Source: Cytophagaceae bacterium (GTDB taxonomy: Bacteria > Bacteroidota > Bacteroidia > Cytophagales > Spirosomataceae). Taken from it: a DNA stretch of 36,020 nt. Positions 24,980 to 33,965 of the stretch are shown here, in pieces. Below the pieces are notes generated by a model. It saw only the letters and a program-made list of their open reading frames with translations, made no database searches and was not told where the DNA came from. Within the stretch, counting starts at the first letter, position 1, and each line of letters opens with the position of its first letter. The position numbers and the translations under genes are program-made. The stretch lies in assembly GCA_947471105.1 (NCBI GenBank), contig CANIYB010000002.1:1-36020 (forward strand), given 5' to 3'.

Positions 24980-26296
24980 ATGAAATACTTATACACATTT
25001 CTTTATTTCATCGTTTGCTCAAGCGTTTTTAGTCAAATTAAAAGCGGTCCGATGCTAGGGTATTCCGAAATGAAGGAGACCTTAATTTGGATTCAAACTG
25101 AAAAGTCGTCCAAGGTTGAAATAAAATATTGGCAAAAAGATAACAAATCGAATAGCCCAGTGAAATCAACCGATCCCATTCAAACTCAAAAGCAAGATAA
25201 TTTTATTACCAAAATCATCACTGACCAAGTGGAAATGGGCAAGAAATATTCCTATGAGGTCTGGATAGATGGCAAAAAAATGAACTTTGATTATCCACTT
25301 GAATTTCAAACTCAAGCATTATGGCAATATCGAACGGATCCACCCAATTTTACTTTTGCCTTTGGATCCTGCAATTACATTAATGATGAAAATTATGATC
25401 GGCCCGGTAGACCATATGGAGGTGCCGACGAAATTTACCAGTCGATCTATCAACAAAAGCCAGATTTCATGATTTGGGGAGGAGATAATTTTTATTACCG
25501 AGAACCCGATTGGAATACAAAAACAGGAATGATCCATCGAAATGACCATACTCGAGGACAAAAATCAGTCCAAGCACTCTTAGCAAATACACATCATTAT
25601 GCTATTTGGGATGATCATGATTATGGCCCAAATGATGCAGATCGCTCATTTGTGTTAAAAAATACAGCCTTGGAATTGTTTAAGCTTTATTGGGGTAATT
25701 TAAATTATGTATTCCCGCAAGAAGCGATCACAGGCCAGTTTCAGTGGTCCGATACCGAGTTTTTCTTAATGGATGACCGTTGGTTTAAGGCGCCAAATGA
25801 TTTAAAAGATCCCGCAAAAGATTACTTTGGTCAAAAGCAATTAAATTGGCTTTTGGATGCATTAACAACCAGTAGAGCGAGTTTCAAAATCGTTGTGAAT
25901 GGAGGACAAATCATAAATCCGGCTAAAATCTTTGAAAATATGGCTAATTATGAACAAGAAAGGAATCAATTATTAAAAGAAATACAAAATAGAAATATTC
26001 CCGGAGTTGTATTTCTGTCAGGCGATCGACATACTTCTAGTTTTTGGAAACTCGAACGCCCAGGCACCTATCCCTTATATGATTTAACTGTTTCGCCATT
26101 AACTGCCGGAACAGCCACGCCTCATAAATTGGATTTAAACGAACAATTAGTTCCAGGAACAATGACTCAAGAACGAGCATTTGCCACAGTCAGTGTGTCA
26201 GGCCCATTAAAAGATCGCACATTAAATATTACTTTACGTGACGTAAAGGGAGATGTTTTGTGGAAACAAGAATTAAAATCAAATTTATTAAAATAA
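24980..26296 (+). CDS. PhoD-like alkaline phosphatase D family protein
   Basis: A 438-residue exported metallophosphoesterase. It has a signal peptide (residues 1 to about 18, ending VFSQ) and a fibronectin-like N-terminal domain to about 110. The PhoD-like catalytic domain then shows the metal-binding series FAFGSCNY, WGGDNFYYR, AIWDDHDYGPND, DDRWFK and VFLSGDRHTSSFW. It probably hydrolyses phosphomonoesters or phosphodiesters in the periplasm. It is the first gene of a tight plus-strand set: the OsmC-like gene starts 1 bp after its stop and thyA 1 bp after that. No Pho-box-like direct repeats were found in the 45-bp gap to lysA. Confidence 0.9.
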   Translation: MKYLYTFLYFIVCSSVFSQIKSGPMLGYSEMKETLIWIQTEKSSKVEIKYWQKDNKSNSPVKSTDPIQTQKQDNFITKIITDQVEMGKKYSYEVWIDGKKMNFDYPLEFQTQALWQYRTDPPNFTFAFGSCNYINDENYDRPGRPYGGADEIYQSIYQQKPDFMIWGGDNFYYREPDWNTKTGMIHRNDHTRGQKSVQALLANTHHYAIWDDHDYGPNDADRSFVLKNTALELFKLYWGNLNYVFPQEAITGQFQWSDTEFFLMDDRWFKAPNDLKDPAKDYFGQKQLNWLLDALTTSRASFKIVVNGGQIINPAKIFENMANYEQERNQLLKEIQNRNIPGVVFLSGDRHTSSFWKLERPGTYPLYDLTVSPLTAGTATPHKLDLNEQLVPGTMTQERAFATVSVSGPLKDRTLNITLRDVKGDVLWKQELKSNLLK

Positions 26297-26297
26297 G

Positions 26298-26735
26298 ATG
26301 GAAGTAGTTTTAAAGAGGATAGATGATGATTTTCATTTTGAAGGAATGGGCAACTCCTCCGTTCCGGTTCATATAGACGCCGCCGAGGGTATAGGTGGAC
26401 ATAATGCAGGTGCTAGACCGATGGAATTACTACTTATGGGTATCGGTGGATGTACCGCCATAGATGTTATTTTAATTCTAAAAAAGCAACGCCAAGCAAT
26501 TGAAGATTTTCAAATTAGAATTTCAGGAAACCGAGAAAAAATAGAAGGGACCGAGAAAACACCTTTTAATGAAATCAACATTCAATTTGAACTAAAAGGC
26601 GCCATCGATGGAAAAAAAGCATTAAAAGCAATCCAATTATCGATGGAGAAATATTGCTCGGCTACGGCCCAACTAGAACCCAGCGCCAAAATAACACATA
26701 CCTTAGTTTTAAACTCAAATCAATTTATAGCCTAA
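26298..26735 (+). CDS. OsmC family protein
   Basis: A 145-residue OsmC/Ohr-fold protein. Both redox-active cysteines are present: the first in MGIGGCTAIDVI near residue 53 and the second in MEKYCSATAQL near residue 120. OsmC-type enzymes are thiol-dependent peroxidases, usually acting on organic hydroperoxides with lipoyl or dithiol partners. The subfamily looks closer to YhfA/OsmC-like than to Ohr. It lies between the PhoD-like gene and thyA with 1-bp gaps, so all three are almost certainly co-transcribed although their functions are unrelated. Confidence 0.9.
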   Translation: MEVVLKRIDDDFHFEGMGNSSVPVHIDAAEGIGGHNAGARPMELLLMGIGGCTAIDVILILKKQRQAIEDFQIRISGNREKIEGTEKTPFNEINIQFELKGAIDGKKALKAIQLSMEKYCSATAQLEPSAKITHTLVLNSNQFIA

Positions 26736-26736
26736 C

Positions 26737-27531
26737 ATGCAAGCTTATTTAGATCTACTTACCCACATAAAAGAAAAAGGCACCTATAAATCGGATCGTA
26801 CAGGCACAGGTACAACCAGTGTTTTTGGGTACCAAATGCGTTTCAATTTAGCCGATGGATTTCCATTGGTCACCACGAAAAAAACACATTTGAAATCCAT
26901 CATCTATGAATTACTTTGGTTTTTAAAAGGAGAAACAAATACGGCCTATTTAAAAGAAAACAATGTCAGTATTTGGGATGAGTGGGCAAGCCCAACGGGA
27001 GATTTAGGACCAGTATATGGCAAACAATGGCGTTCTTGGGAAGGAGCTGATGGTCAAGTCATTGACCAAATAAAAGATGTTATTCATACCTTAAAAACAA
27101 ATCCCGATTCAAGGCGAATTATCGTAAGTGCTTGGAATGTGGCCGATTTACCTAAAATGGCTCTAATGCCTTGTCACGCCTTTTTCCAATTTTACGTGGC
27201 GGATGGTAAATTATCATGCCAACTATACCAAAGGTCCGCCGATGTGTTTTTAGGTGTCCCGTTCAATATCGCTAGCTATGCGCTTTTAACGATGATGGTG
27301 GCCCAAGTTTGTGATTTAGCTTTAGGTGACTTTGTATGGACCGGTGGTGATACACACCTTTATAGCAATCACATGGAACAAGTTGACCTACAATTGACCC
27401 GTAGCCCTCGCCCATTGCCCACTATGCGAATCAATCCTGACAAGAAAGACCTACTCGATTTTGTTTTTGAAGATTTTACCTTAGAAAATTACGACCCATA
27501 TCCAGGCATTAAAGCACCTGTAGCTATTTAG
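26737..27531 (+). CDS. thyA: Thymidylate synthase
   Basis: ThyA methylates dUMP to dTMP using methylene-tetrahydrofolate. At 264 residues it has the same length as the E. coli enzyme. Key features are the phosphate-binding SDRTGTGT (Arg21), the RR pair at 126-127, the catalytic Cys146 in MPCHAFFQFYV, the CQLYQRSADVFLGVPFNIASYALL segment, and the C-terminal PGIKAPVAI that closes the active site. A folA (DHFR) gene, often adjacent, is not in the window. The stop overlaps that of the convergent moxR gene by 4 bases. Confidence 0.98.
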   Translation: MQAYLDLLTHIKEKGTYKSDRTGTGTTSVFGYQMRFNLADGFPLVTTKKTHLKSIIYELLWFLKGETNTAYLKENNVSIWDEWASPTGDLGPVYGKQWRSWEGADGQVIDQIKDVIHTLKTNPDSRRIIVSAWNVADLPKMALMPCHAFFQFYVADGKLSCQLYQRSADVFLGVPFNIASYALLTMMVAQVCDLALGDFVWTGGDTHLYSNHMEQVDLQLTRSPRPLPTMRINPDKKDLLDFVFEDFTLENYDPYPGIKAPVAI

Positions 27532-28490
27532 GCAATCAGCATTTTGATGATATCTGCAGCTGAAAATCCTTTCGATTCTGCCTTATAAGATAAAATAATA
27601 CGGTGTTGTAACACGGCTACTGCCACCTCGCGAACATCTTCCTCATTAGGAGAATATCGACCATGCATCAAAGACCTGCATTTTGCAGCCAAAATTAAAT
27701 TCTGAGAAGCGCGTGGTCCAGCACCCCAGGTGATAAATTCTTTGGTAGATTCTGCTGCCAATTCATTATCTGGTCTAGTTTTATGGACCAAGGTAACTGC
27801 CGCTTCAACCACATGATCTGAAACAGGAACACGTCTAATTAAATCTTGATAAGCTAATAAAGAACTAATCGTCAATAACGGTTTAATGTCAACATCTACC
27901 CTCGTTTGTTCCGTCATGCGAACCACATTAATTTCATCCTGAAAACTAGGGTATTCTAATTTAATCATGAATAAAAAACGATCTAATTGGGCCTCTGGTA
28001 GCGGATATGTTCCCTCCTGCTCAATCGGATTTTGAGTAGCAAAGACTAGAAAAGGTTTAGGCAGTTCAAAACTTGTCCCCGATACAGACACCGTTTCCTC
28101 TTGCATAGCTTCTAAAAGCGCTGATTGAGTTTTGGGTGGAGTCCGATTAATCTCGTCAGCCAATACTAAATTCGTAAATACAGGACCGCGATTAAATACA
28201 AAGTTGCGATTAGCATCCAAGATTTCAGATCCTATGATATCCGAAGGCATTAAATCGGGTGTAAACTGGATTCGTTTAAAATCCAAAGCGACCAATGAGG
28301 AAATGGTGTGAACTAAACGAGTCTTTGCCAAACCGGGAACTCCGACCAGCAAACAATGACCTTGACAAAATAATGCATTAAGCATTAATTCAATGGTTAA
28401 ATCTTGGCCTACTACCCTTTGATGAATAGCCGCTTTTAAAGCCTGAATGTCTTCAAAAAATGTTTCGGCAAGTTTAACGTCGTTCATCAT
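27528..28490 (-). CDS. MoxR family AAA+ ATPase
   Basis: A 320-residue MoxR-type AAA+ ATPase. It has Walker A GVPGLAKTRL, Walker B with LVLADEINRTPPKTQSALLEAMQE, sensor 1 ATQNPIEQEGTYPLPEAQLDRFLF, and the C-terminal lid with ITWGAGPRASQNLILAAK. MoxR proteins act as chaperone-like ATPases, usually with VWA and DUF58 partners; no such partner is next to it, because the gene ends against convergent thyA. I place the start at the ATG at 28490, which follows the upstream isomerase stop by 2 bp. The frame is open 18 codons further upstream, but that part overlaps the isomerase gene. It is probably co-transcribed with the two parvulin-type isomerases. Confidence 0.93.
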   Translation of the reverse strand: MMNDVKLAETFFEDIQALKAAIHQRVVGQDLTIELMLNALFCQGHCLLVGVPGLAKTRLVHTISSLVALDFKRIQFTPDLMPSDIIGSEILDANRNFVFNRGPVFTNLVLADEINRTPPKTQSALLEAMQEETVSVSGTSFELPKPFLVFATQNPIEQEGTYPLPEAQLDRFLFMIKLEYPSFQDEINVVRMTEQTRVDVDIKPLLTISSLLAYQDLIRRVPVSDHVVEAAVTLVHKTRPDNELAAESTKEFITWGAGPRASQNLILAAKCRSLMHGRYSPNEEDVREVAVAVLQHRIILSYKAESKGFSAADIIKMLIA

Positions 28491-28492
28491 AC

Positions 28493-29869
28493 TTATTGAG
28501 AAGCTCCTCCTGATGATCCGCCAACAGTCCCAAGCGTATTGCAACTCTTAAACTCGTCATCAATGTAAATAAATACGTCCTCCTTTGCTTTTAAAAACCA
28601 TTTTTCAATCGCATCATTCTTCTTACGCGTCAAAGCAATATTTGAAATTTTCTGATAATCCTCCTTTAAGTTTGCAAAATGAGGCGGATGCTTTGCCTTA
28701 AAATACAAAATACGAACAGCACTTCGGCCGTCCTCAGTTCGGTAAGGAATAGGAGTAGAAATGGTCCCCACTTTCATGGAATCAATCGAAAAGTACAAAC
28801 CTGGTTCCATCGTTCCGTCAAAAGGAATTCGGTATGAGCGACTTCCCATATCCATAATTAACCCCCCAGCATCCTGCGTTCCCTTGTCCTGAGAATGATC
28901 ACGAGCAGCGGCATCAAACTTAATAGAATCACGTTGGATCAAAACTCGAATACTGTCTAAGTATTTAGTAGGCTCCGTTAAATCTAATTTTTGATAATCT
29001 GGTCTAAGCAAAATATGCCTGGCATGATATTCCTGTCCACGTACGTCTAATAACTGAATCATGTGAAAACCAAACTCACTTTCTACCACTTCCGACATTT
29101 GATTTGGCTTTAACTTTAAGGCAGCGGCTTCAAACGGTGCAACCATCTGGCCACGCTTAGAGAAACCTAAATCTCCTCCACGTTTACCACTTCCCAAATC
29201 CTCCGAATATAATTTCGCCAATTCTTCAAAGCTTTCCCCCTTTTCTATTCGCCTGCGGTAATCTAACAGACGAGAAATCAATTCATTTTTTTGATCTTTA
29301 TTGGGTTGGGCTAAGCGAACGATGTGTCCAACCTCAACTTCCGAAGGCAAATAGGGCAATGAGTCCGTCGGAATAGTACCAAAAAATGCAGCCACTTCCT
29401 TAGGGGTTATTTTGACATCATCTGTAATTTTGTCTTGCATTTTACGACCCGTCATTTGCTCTTTCAAATTGGCCCTCAACTCCTCTTTCATGGTTGCTAT
29501 GGGTTTGCCAAAAGCCTCCACAATATTCTTTGCAGTGCCATATTGTTGCTCCATTTGATCCATTCGAGAATTCAACTCTATATCAATACGCTTATCTTCG
29601 ACAATGACTGAGTCAATTTCAGCTTTTGCCAACATAAGTTTGTTGATTACTAATCCTTCTAAAATTTGGCAACGATCTGGAGTGTTGGCTTGACCGCTAG
29701 ATTGATATTGCTGAAACTGTTGTTCAATCTCTGATTTTAGGATATAATGGTTATCCACTTTGGCAATAATCTTATCCAATAACTGAGCCGTATTTGCTTC
29801 TTGGGCTACACTTGTGATTGAAAGTAAACAACCCACTACTCCTAAAAATAAATTCTTAATCCTCATCAT
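28493..29869 (-). CDS. SurA-like periplasmic peptidylprolyl isomerase
   Basis: A 458-residue exported chaperone of the SurA type. A signal peptide (about 1-22, ending VAQ) is followed by an N-terminal chaperone-like helical domain with IAKVDNHYILKSEIEQQF. The first parvulin domain (about 180-280) has VEVGHIVRLAQ, GKRGGDLGFSKRGQM and ESEFGFHMIQLLDVRG. A second, more divergent one (about 285-395) has YHARHILLRPD, GTQDAGGLIMDMG and EDGRSAVRILYFK. It assists folding of outer-membrane proteins in the periplasm. The ATG follows the upstream isomerase stop by 2 bp, and the moxR ATG follows its own stop by 2 bp. The Gly/Ser-rich C-terminus GTVGGSSGGASQ looks like a flexible tail. Confidence 0.9.
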   Translation of the reverse strand: MMRIKNLFLGVVGCLLSITSVAQEANTAQLLDKIIAKVDNHYILKSEIEQQFQQYQSSGQANTPDRCQILEGLVINKLMLAKAEIDSVIVEDKRIDIELNSRMDQMEQQYGTAKNIVEAFGKPIATMKEELRANLKEQMTGRKMQDKITDDVKITPKEVAAFFGTIPTDSLPYLPSEVEVGHIVRLAQPNKDQKNELISRLLDYRRRIEKGESFEELAKLYSEDLGSGKRGGDLGFSKRGQMVAPFEAAALKLKPNQMSEVVESEFGFHMIQLLDVRGQEYHARHILLRPDYQKLDLTEPTKYLDSIRVLIQRDSIKFDAAARDHSQDKGTQDAGGLIMDMGSRSYRIPFDGTMEPGLYFSIDSMKVGTISTPIPYRTEDGRSAVRILYFKAKHPPHFANLKEDYQKISNIALTRKKNDAIEKWFLKAKEDVFIYIDDEFKSCNTLGTVGGSSGGASQ

Positions 29870-29871
29870 GT

Positions 29872-32136
29872 CTATTGCATTATTTTATTTAACTCATCCT
29901 CTTGTCGGATGATAGGAAAACTCTTTTTCAAATTTAATATCCAATTTTGTTCTAATTCAGCCTGTAAATTCCTAATAATTGAACTTCTAGCCTCAGAAAA
30001 ACTCTTTAAACGCTCTTTCTCAATATTTTTAACGTCAACAAAATAATATCTACCCGCTTTTTCGAAATTCTTTTTACCTACTTCCCACGGAATACTATCC
30101 AATATCGCATTTTCTCCACGTTTGAAAAAACCTTCTTCTGCCAAAAGACTCATGGGCTTAATGGCATTAAACCGTTTAACCACGTCTTCCATCGATTGAG
30201 AATAGAACTTTAATGAAACACGCGAATTTTTAGTTTTATCCGTTTTCGAAGCAGACTTCAAATTTCCCTCTAATTTTTCAATAATCCGAGTGTTTGCAAT
30301 TCCCTTTTTATTTAAATAAGAGGCAACTCGATTAATTCTTCCCTGAGCCAGACTATCCAATTCACTCGAATCATGATGTCCAGAAATTTCAATGACATAC
30401 TCTCGATTCTTGGCCATTAATATAAATAATTCTTGTAAAAGTTTGGTAGACGCTTCGGTCAATTGACTTTGTCCAAACTGAAACAAAAGATCAGGAAACC
30501 GCTTGTTCATCGGATAGGGCGCCGACTTCAATAACTCTAGAGCATCTGAGAGTGTCTTTGCATTATCTGCAATGACCAATTTAGCTTCCAAACGACTTGG
30601 CATCGTGAACTTTAACGCATTGGAAGCATAGTATTTTTGTTGGCGTACCGAATCTAACGAAGGCTCAAAAATCTCCTTTTCCGTAATTTTACTATACAAG
30701 CTGCCCTCATAGAATTCCTTCATTTGATCCTTAAAGGCAGGGTATTTTACTTCCAAATGTTGTTCCTCCGCCTGAAGTGTAAATAAATCGATAAATTGTT
30801 CCAACCAAAATTCTTCGGAGATGGTCGGCAAATACCCCAAAGCCTTAATCTTTTTTCTTTGTTGGTCTACGATAAAAGCATAAAACTCCTTAATCGTAAA
30901 AGACTTTTGGTCGATGGAGAATAATGGAAAATTAAGATATACCTCGTCACCTACACGATCCTGAGCAAAGCGCTCTAGAGCTACCTTTTTATTTGCCTCA
31001 TTAATCAAAACTTTGTTTTCTTGTCGGACACGCTTCATGAAAGAAGCCTTTATGATGGCACTACGTTCAGAATCAGTCAACACCTTTTGCCTTAAATATT
31101 CAGCCATCTCCTCATAACTTAATATGGGCTTCTTGTCTAATAATTTAAAGATTTGCCAACCTAAATTGGTCCGAATAGGTTCTGTATAATCACCCAAACG
31201 TTGGATATTAAATAATTTATCTTGTAGTTCTTCTGATAATTCAGACGAAGAATACCAACGCCTTAATTCGCCTCCTCTACCTTTCGAATAGGGATCTTCT
31301 GAAAAGTTTCTACAAATTGTTTCAAATGTATCATCCCCCTTCACTAAATATTTTTGTACCTGATCGATCTTATTTTTTGCCTCCACTTGCAAATTGGTAG
31401 CTGCCGTTACAGGTACTGAAATTAATATATGAGCTAAACGGATTTTACCTTGATTAGGCCGAATATCTAAGACTTCGATGATGTGATATCCAGTCTCAGT
31501 CCGAATAATACCCGAATGCTGACCCTTCTCCAGGGAATAAATTGCATTTTCAAGGGGATATTTAGTTTGAAGGATGGAGACATACCCTAATAATCCTCCC
31601 CTAGGCGCCGACATATCATCCTCAGAAAACTTAGTCGCTAATACTTTAAAATCTTCCCCAGCGACAAGTTTTTTGCGAATGTTGTCAATTTTCTGAAAGG
31701 CCAACAAAGTATCCGCGGCACTAGGATTGATGGGTAATTTCACGAGAATCTGAGCAATCTGCTTCTCAAATTTAGATCGCTGATAGGCTTCCCTTACCAA
31801 GGTCTCTAATTGATCATTATCGATCAAGTATGGACTGGCTAATTCCTTCCTAAAACTTTGATATTCATCTTGAAATCCAGGAGATGAAGGTATTTTAGCT
31901 TCCTCAGCAGCTAATATCTTGATTTGATAATCAATGTAATCCGACAAAAACTTTTGCTTATTCCCCGATTTGATACTATCACTCTCTAATAATCTTCTGT
32001 AATCTTTCTCAAAAAGGGAGGAACTGATTTTCTTATTTCCAATTTGTAGCACAAAATCAGATTGAGCCTTAGACAAATTAGACAACAAGCCCACTCCGAA
32101 AAACAACAAAATTAAAAAACGTATTTTTAAACGCAT
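29872..32136 (-). CDS. PpiC/parvulin-type isomerase with embedded OmpA-like domain
   Basis: A 754-residue exported protein. Domain order: signal peptide (about 1-24); N-terminal helical arm; parvulin domain 1 (about 125-226, GGLLGYVSI and TETGYHIIEVLD); parvulin domain 2 (about 231-334, IRLAHILISVP, GRGGELRRW and NLGWQIFKLLD). A long helical region (340-520) follows. A stretch at about 550-645 has the OmpA/MotB signature FQFGQSQLTEAS, ISGHHD (586-589) and a terminal NSRVSLKFY (Arg639). The C-terminal segment WEVGKKNF...YYFVDVKNI looks like a degenerate parvulin half. The role is probably a periplasmic chaperone that may also dock to peptidoglycan. It is first in a three-gene set with the SurA-like gene and moxR. 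Confidence 0.86.
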   Translation of the reverse strand: MRLKIRFLILLFFGVGLLSNLSKAQSDFVLQIGNKKISSSLFEKDYRRLLESDSIKSGNKQKFLSDYIDYQIKILAAEEAKIPSSPGFQDEYQSFRKELASPYLIDNDQLETLVREAYQRSKFEKQIAQILVKLPINPSAADTLLAFQKIDNIRKKLVAGEDFKVLATKFSEDDMSAPRGGLLGYVSILQTKYPLENAIYSLEKGQHSGIIRTETGYHIIEVLDIRPNQGKIRLAHILISVPVTAATNLQVEAKNKIDQVQKYLVKGDDTFETICRNFSEDPYSKGRGGELRRWYSSSELSEELQDKLFNIQRLGDYTEPIRTNLGWQIFKLLDKKPILSYEEMAEYLRQKVLTDSERSAIIKASFMKRVRQENKVLINEANKKVALERFAQDRVGDEVYLNFPLFSIDQKSFTIKEFYAFIVDQQRKKIKALGYLPTISEEFWLEQFIDLFTLQAEEQHLEVKYPAFKDQMKEFYEGSLYSKITEKEIFEPSLDSVRQQKYYASNALKFTMPSRLEAKLVIADNAKTLSDALELLKSAPYPMNKRFPDLLFQFGQSQLTEASTKLLQELFILMAKNREYVIEISGHHDSSELDSLAQGRINRVASYLNKKGIANTRIIEKLEGNLKSASKTDKTKNSRVSLKFYSQSMEDVVKRFNAIKPMSLLAEEGFFKRGENAILDSIPWEVGKKNFEKAGRYYFVDVKNIEKERLKSFSEARSSIIRNLQAELEQNWILNLKKSFPIIRQEDELNKIMQ

Positions 32137-32210
32137 AAAATTTAAAATCCTTGGGGCTTAATTGACCTAGATAAGCCGATAAAATTACGAAAAATCATTG
32201 AGAAAGTGAT

Positions 32211-32915
32211 CTATTTGACAATATCCTTGACCTTTATTTCATACCCAAATTCATAATGAAAGGAATTTATGGCTGAATCTTTGCCCTTCCATTGAATGCG
32301 TTTAATTCTGGGTCTATTTTGAAGAGACAAATCTTCCCAACTCCATACCCCTTCAGAAATACCTAATAAATCATCTCGATCTAAAGTGGCTAAAAAATCC
32401 AATCCCACAGAACTTAATCTCGTGCCCCACAAAAACCAACCTAATGGATTACTTGCAGAACTCCACTCAATGAATGTCAAGGGGATTTGAAGCGCATTAC
32501 TGTACGTGCTTACTTTGTTCAAAATTTTTTGACTCTTTGAATAGTCATCTATTTCCCAAAGGGCGATTTGTATGCCTAATTTTTGTCCTTCTTTTAACTC
32601 TAAACGTAAACCAGGTATTGAATCCAAATTCATTTTAGCCCCTTTTTTAACCTTCCCTAGGTAATGGGTTCCGTGTGCTGCTTTAACTACGGAATCTTTT
32701 TCCACCACACTGAGACTATAGGTGACGAACAACTCATCATATCGCGTTAAATTTTCTTGTATGTCGTGAGCGATTAAAGGCTTAAGTAGTAGATCAACTT
32801 GCTTGCTTTTCAGCTGAACCTTCTTAGTAGCTACATTTTCTTGTGGGGACAATCGTCTACCTGAATGACACCCGAACAGGCAAACAGCAAACATGAGTAT
32901 ACTAAATTTATGCAT
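32211..32915 (-). CDS. Lipoprotein of unknown function
   Basis: A 234-residue lipoprotein. From the ATG at 32915 it begins MHKFSILMFAVCLFGC, a signal sequence with lipobox LFGC and Cys16 as the lipidated residue, followed by HSGRRLSPQ. The mature part is beta-rich, with DELFVTYSLSVVEKD near residue 80 and LGIQIALWEIDDYS near 135. I do not recognise the family. The start shares one base with the upstream stop (TAATG), which supports both this start and translational coupling to the agmatine deiminase gene. The gene ends 74 bp before the parvulin-type isomerase gene. Confidence 0.75.
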   Translation of the reverse strand: MHKFSILMFAVCLFGCHSGRRLSPQENVATKKVQLKSKQVDLLLKPLIAHDIQENLTRYDELFVTYSLSVVEKDSVVKAAHGTHYLGKVKKGAKMNLDSIPGLRLELKEGQKLGIQIALWEIDDYSKSQKILNKVSTYSNALQIPLTFIEWSSASNPLGWFLWGTRLSSVGLDFLATLDRDDLLGISEGVWSWEDLSLQNRPRIKRIQWKGKDSAINSFHYEFGYEIKVKDIVK

Positions 32916-33961
32916 TAATTTCCCTGAGGTTCTTGTTGGGTCAAGCAATGAAAACTTCCTTGCCCCCAAATAATTTTTTTGGCCGATAAACCTATAACGG
33001 GTCTATCGGTAAATAATTGTGTTAAGAGATTTAAAGCGATCTCATCCTGAGGACAATCAAATGTGGGAACGAGAACCCCTGCATTGGAAATGTAAAAATT
33101 GGCATACGAACCAGGCGCCCTAAATTCATCTATGATCACTGGATCCGGCATAGGCAATTCAACTATGGTCAGCTGCTTGCCTGAAATTAAACGCATTTGA
33201 GATAATTCTTTTAAGTTTTTCGCTAACACCTCATGATTTTCATCGGATTTTTTAGGCTCCACCATGGCGATAACAGTATCTGAATTTACAAACCGAACCG
33301 TATCATCAATGTGACCATCCGTATCATCTCCGACAATCCCATCACTCACCCAAAGCACTTGGTCCACCCCATAATACTCCATCAGGTATTCTTCGATTTG
33401 ACCTTGGTTTAAATGAGGGTTTCTGTTGGCATTCAGCAAACAAGACCTACTCGTCAATAAACTTCCCGCTCCATTAAACTCAACGGATCCGCCTTCCATG
33501 ATAATTTTGGGCTGGGCAAACGGCAAACCTAACGATTGAGCGATCCCAACAGGTATTTTATTATCATCATCAAATGGCGGATATTTCCCACCCCAAGCAT
33601 TATATTCCCAATCTACAATCATCCGAGAATCTGTATGCTGATGAATTAAAAATGCAGGACCATGATCTCGACACCATGCATCATTCGTTGGTCGAATATG
33701 GCATTTAATTTGATCTGGACTTATCCCATATAAAGGTAATCGGCCCTCAATAAACTCTTTTAACGCAAGATCATGGACATTGATATTCACTAGCTCTCCT
33801 ACCGAAATCGCCTTAATCAACTGAAAATATTCAGGATACATGTCAGGCAATTTTTCTGCTTGCCATGAATGGTCGTTATGTGGAAAAGTAATCCAAGTGG
33901 CCTTATGAGGATGCCATTCGGGAGGAAAATAATATCCTTGTGATTTTGGAGTCATGCCCAT
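32915..33961 (-). CDS. aguA: Agmatine deiminase
   Basis: A 348-residue enzyme of the peptidyl-arginine-deiminase/agmatine deiminase family, which converts agmatine to N-carbamoylputrescine in polyamine synthesis. Guanidine-group motifs visible are NDAWCRDHGPAF, MEGGSVEFNGAG, DDTDGHIDDTVRF with the catalytic Asp/His, and the C-terminal nucleophile Cys in GQGSFHCLTQQEPQGN. N-carbamoylputrescine amidase (aguB), the next step, is not in the window. I chose the ATG at 33961, 4 bp after the coaX stop. An upstream ATG at 33979 overlaps coaX and adds a non-conserved stretch. It lies between coaX and a lipoprotein gene. Confidence 0.92.
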   Translation of the reverse strand: MGMTPKSQGYYFPPEWHPHKATWITFPHNDHSWQAEKLPDMYPEYFQLIKAISVGELVNINVHDLALKEFIEGRLPLYGISPDQIKCHIRPTNDAWCRDHGPAFLIHQHTDSRMIVDWEYNAWGGKYPPFDDDNKIPVGIAQSLGLPFAQPKIIMEGGSVEFNGAGSLLTSRSCLLNANRNPHLNQGQIEEYLMEYYGVDQVLWVSDGIVGDDTDGHIDDTVRFVNSDTVIAMVEPKKSDENHEVLAKNLKELSQMRLISGKQLTIVELPMPDPVIIDEFRAPGSYANFYISNAGVLVPTFDCPQDEIALNLLTQLFTDRPVIGLSAKKIIWGQGSFHCLTQQEPQGN

Positions 33962-33965
33962 GCAA

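Noticed and set aside
28491..28544. Longer moxR start reading into the SurA-like gene
   Set aside because: The extra 18 residues are not MoxR-like, and the ATG at 28490 is neatly placed 2 bp after the upstream stop.
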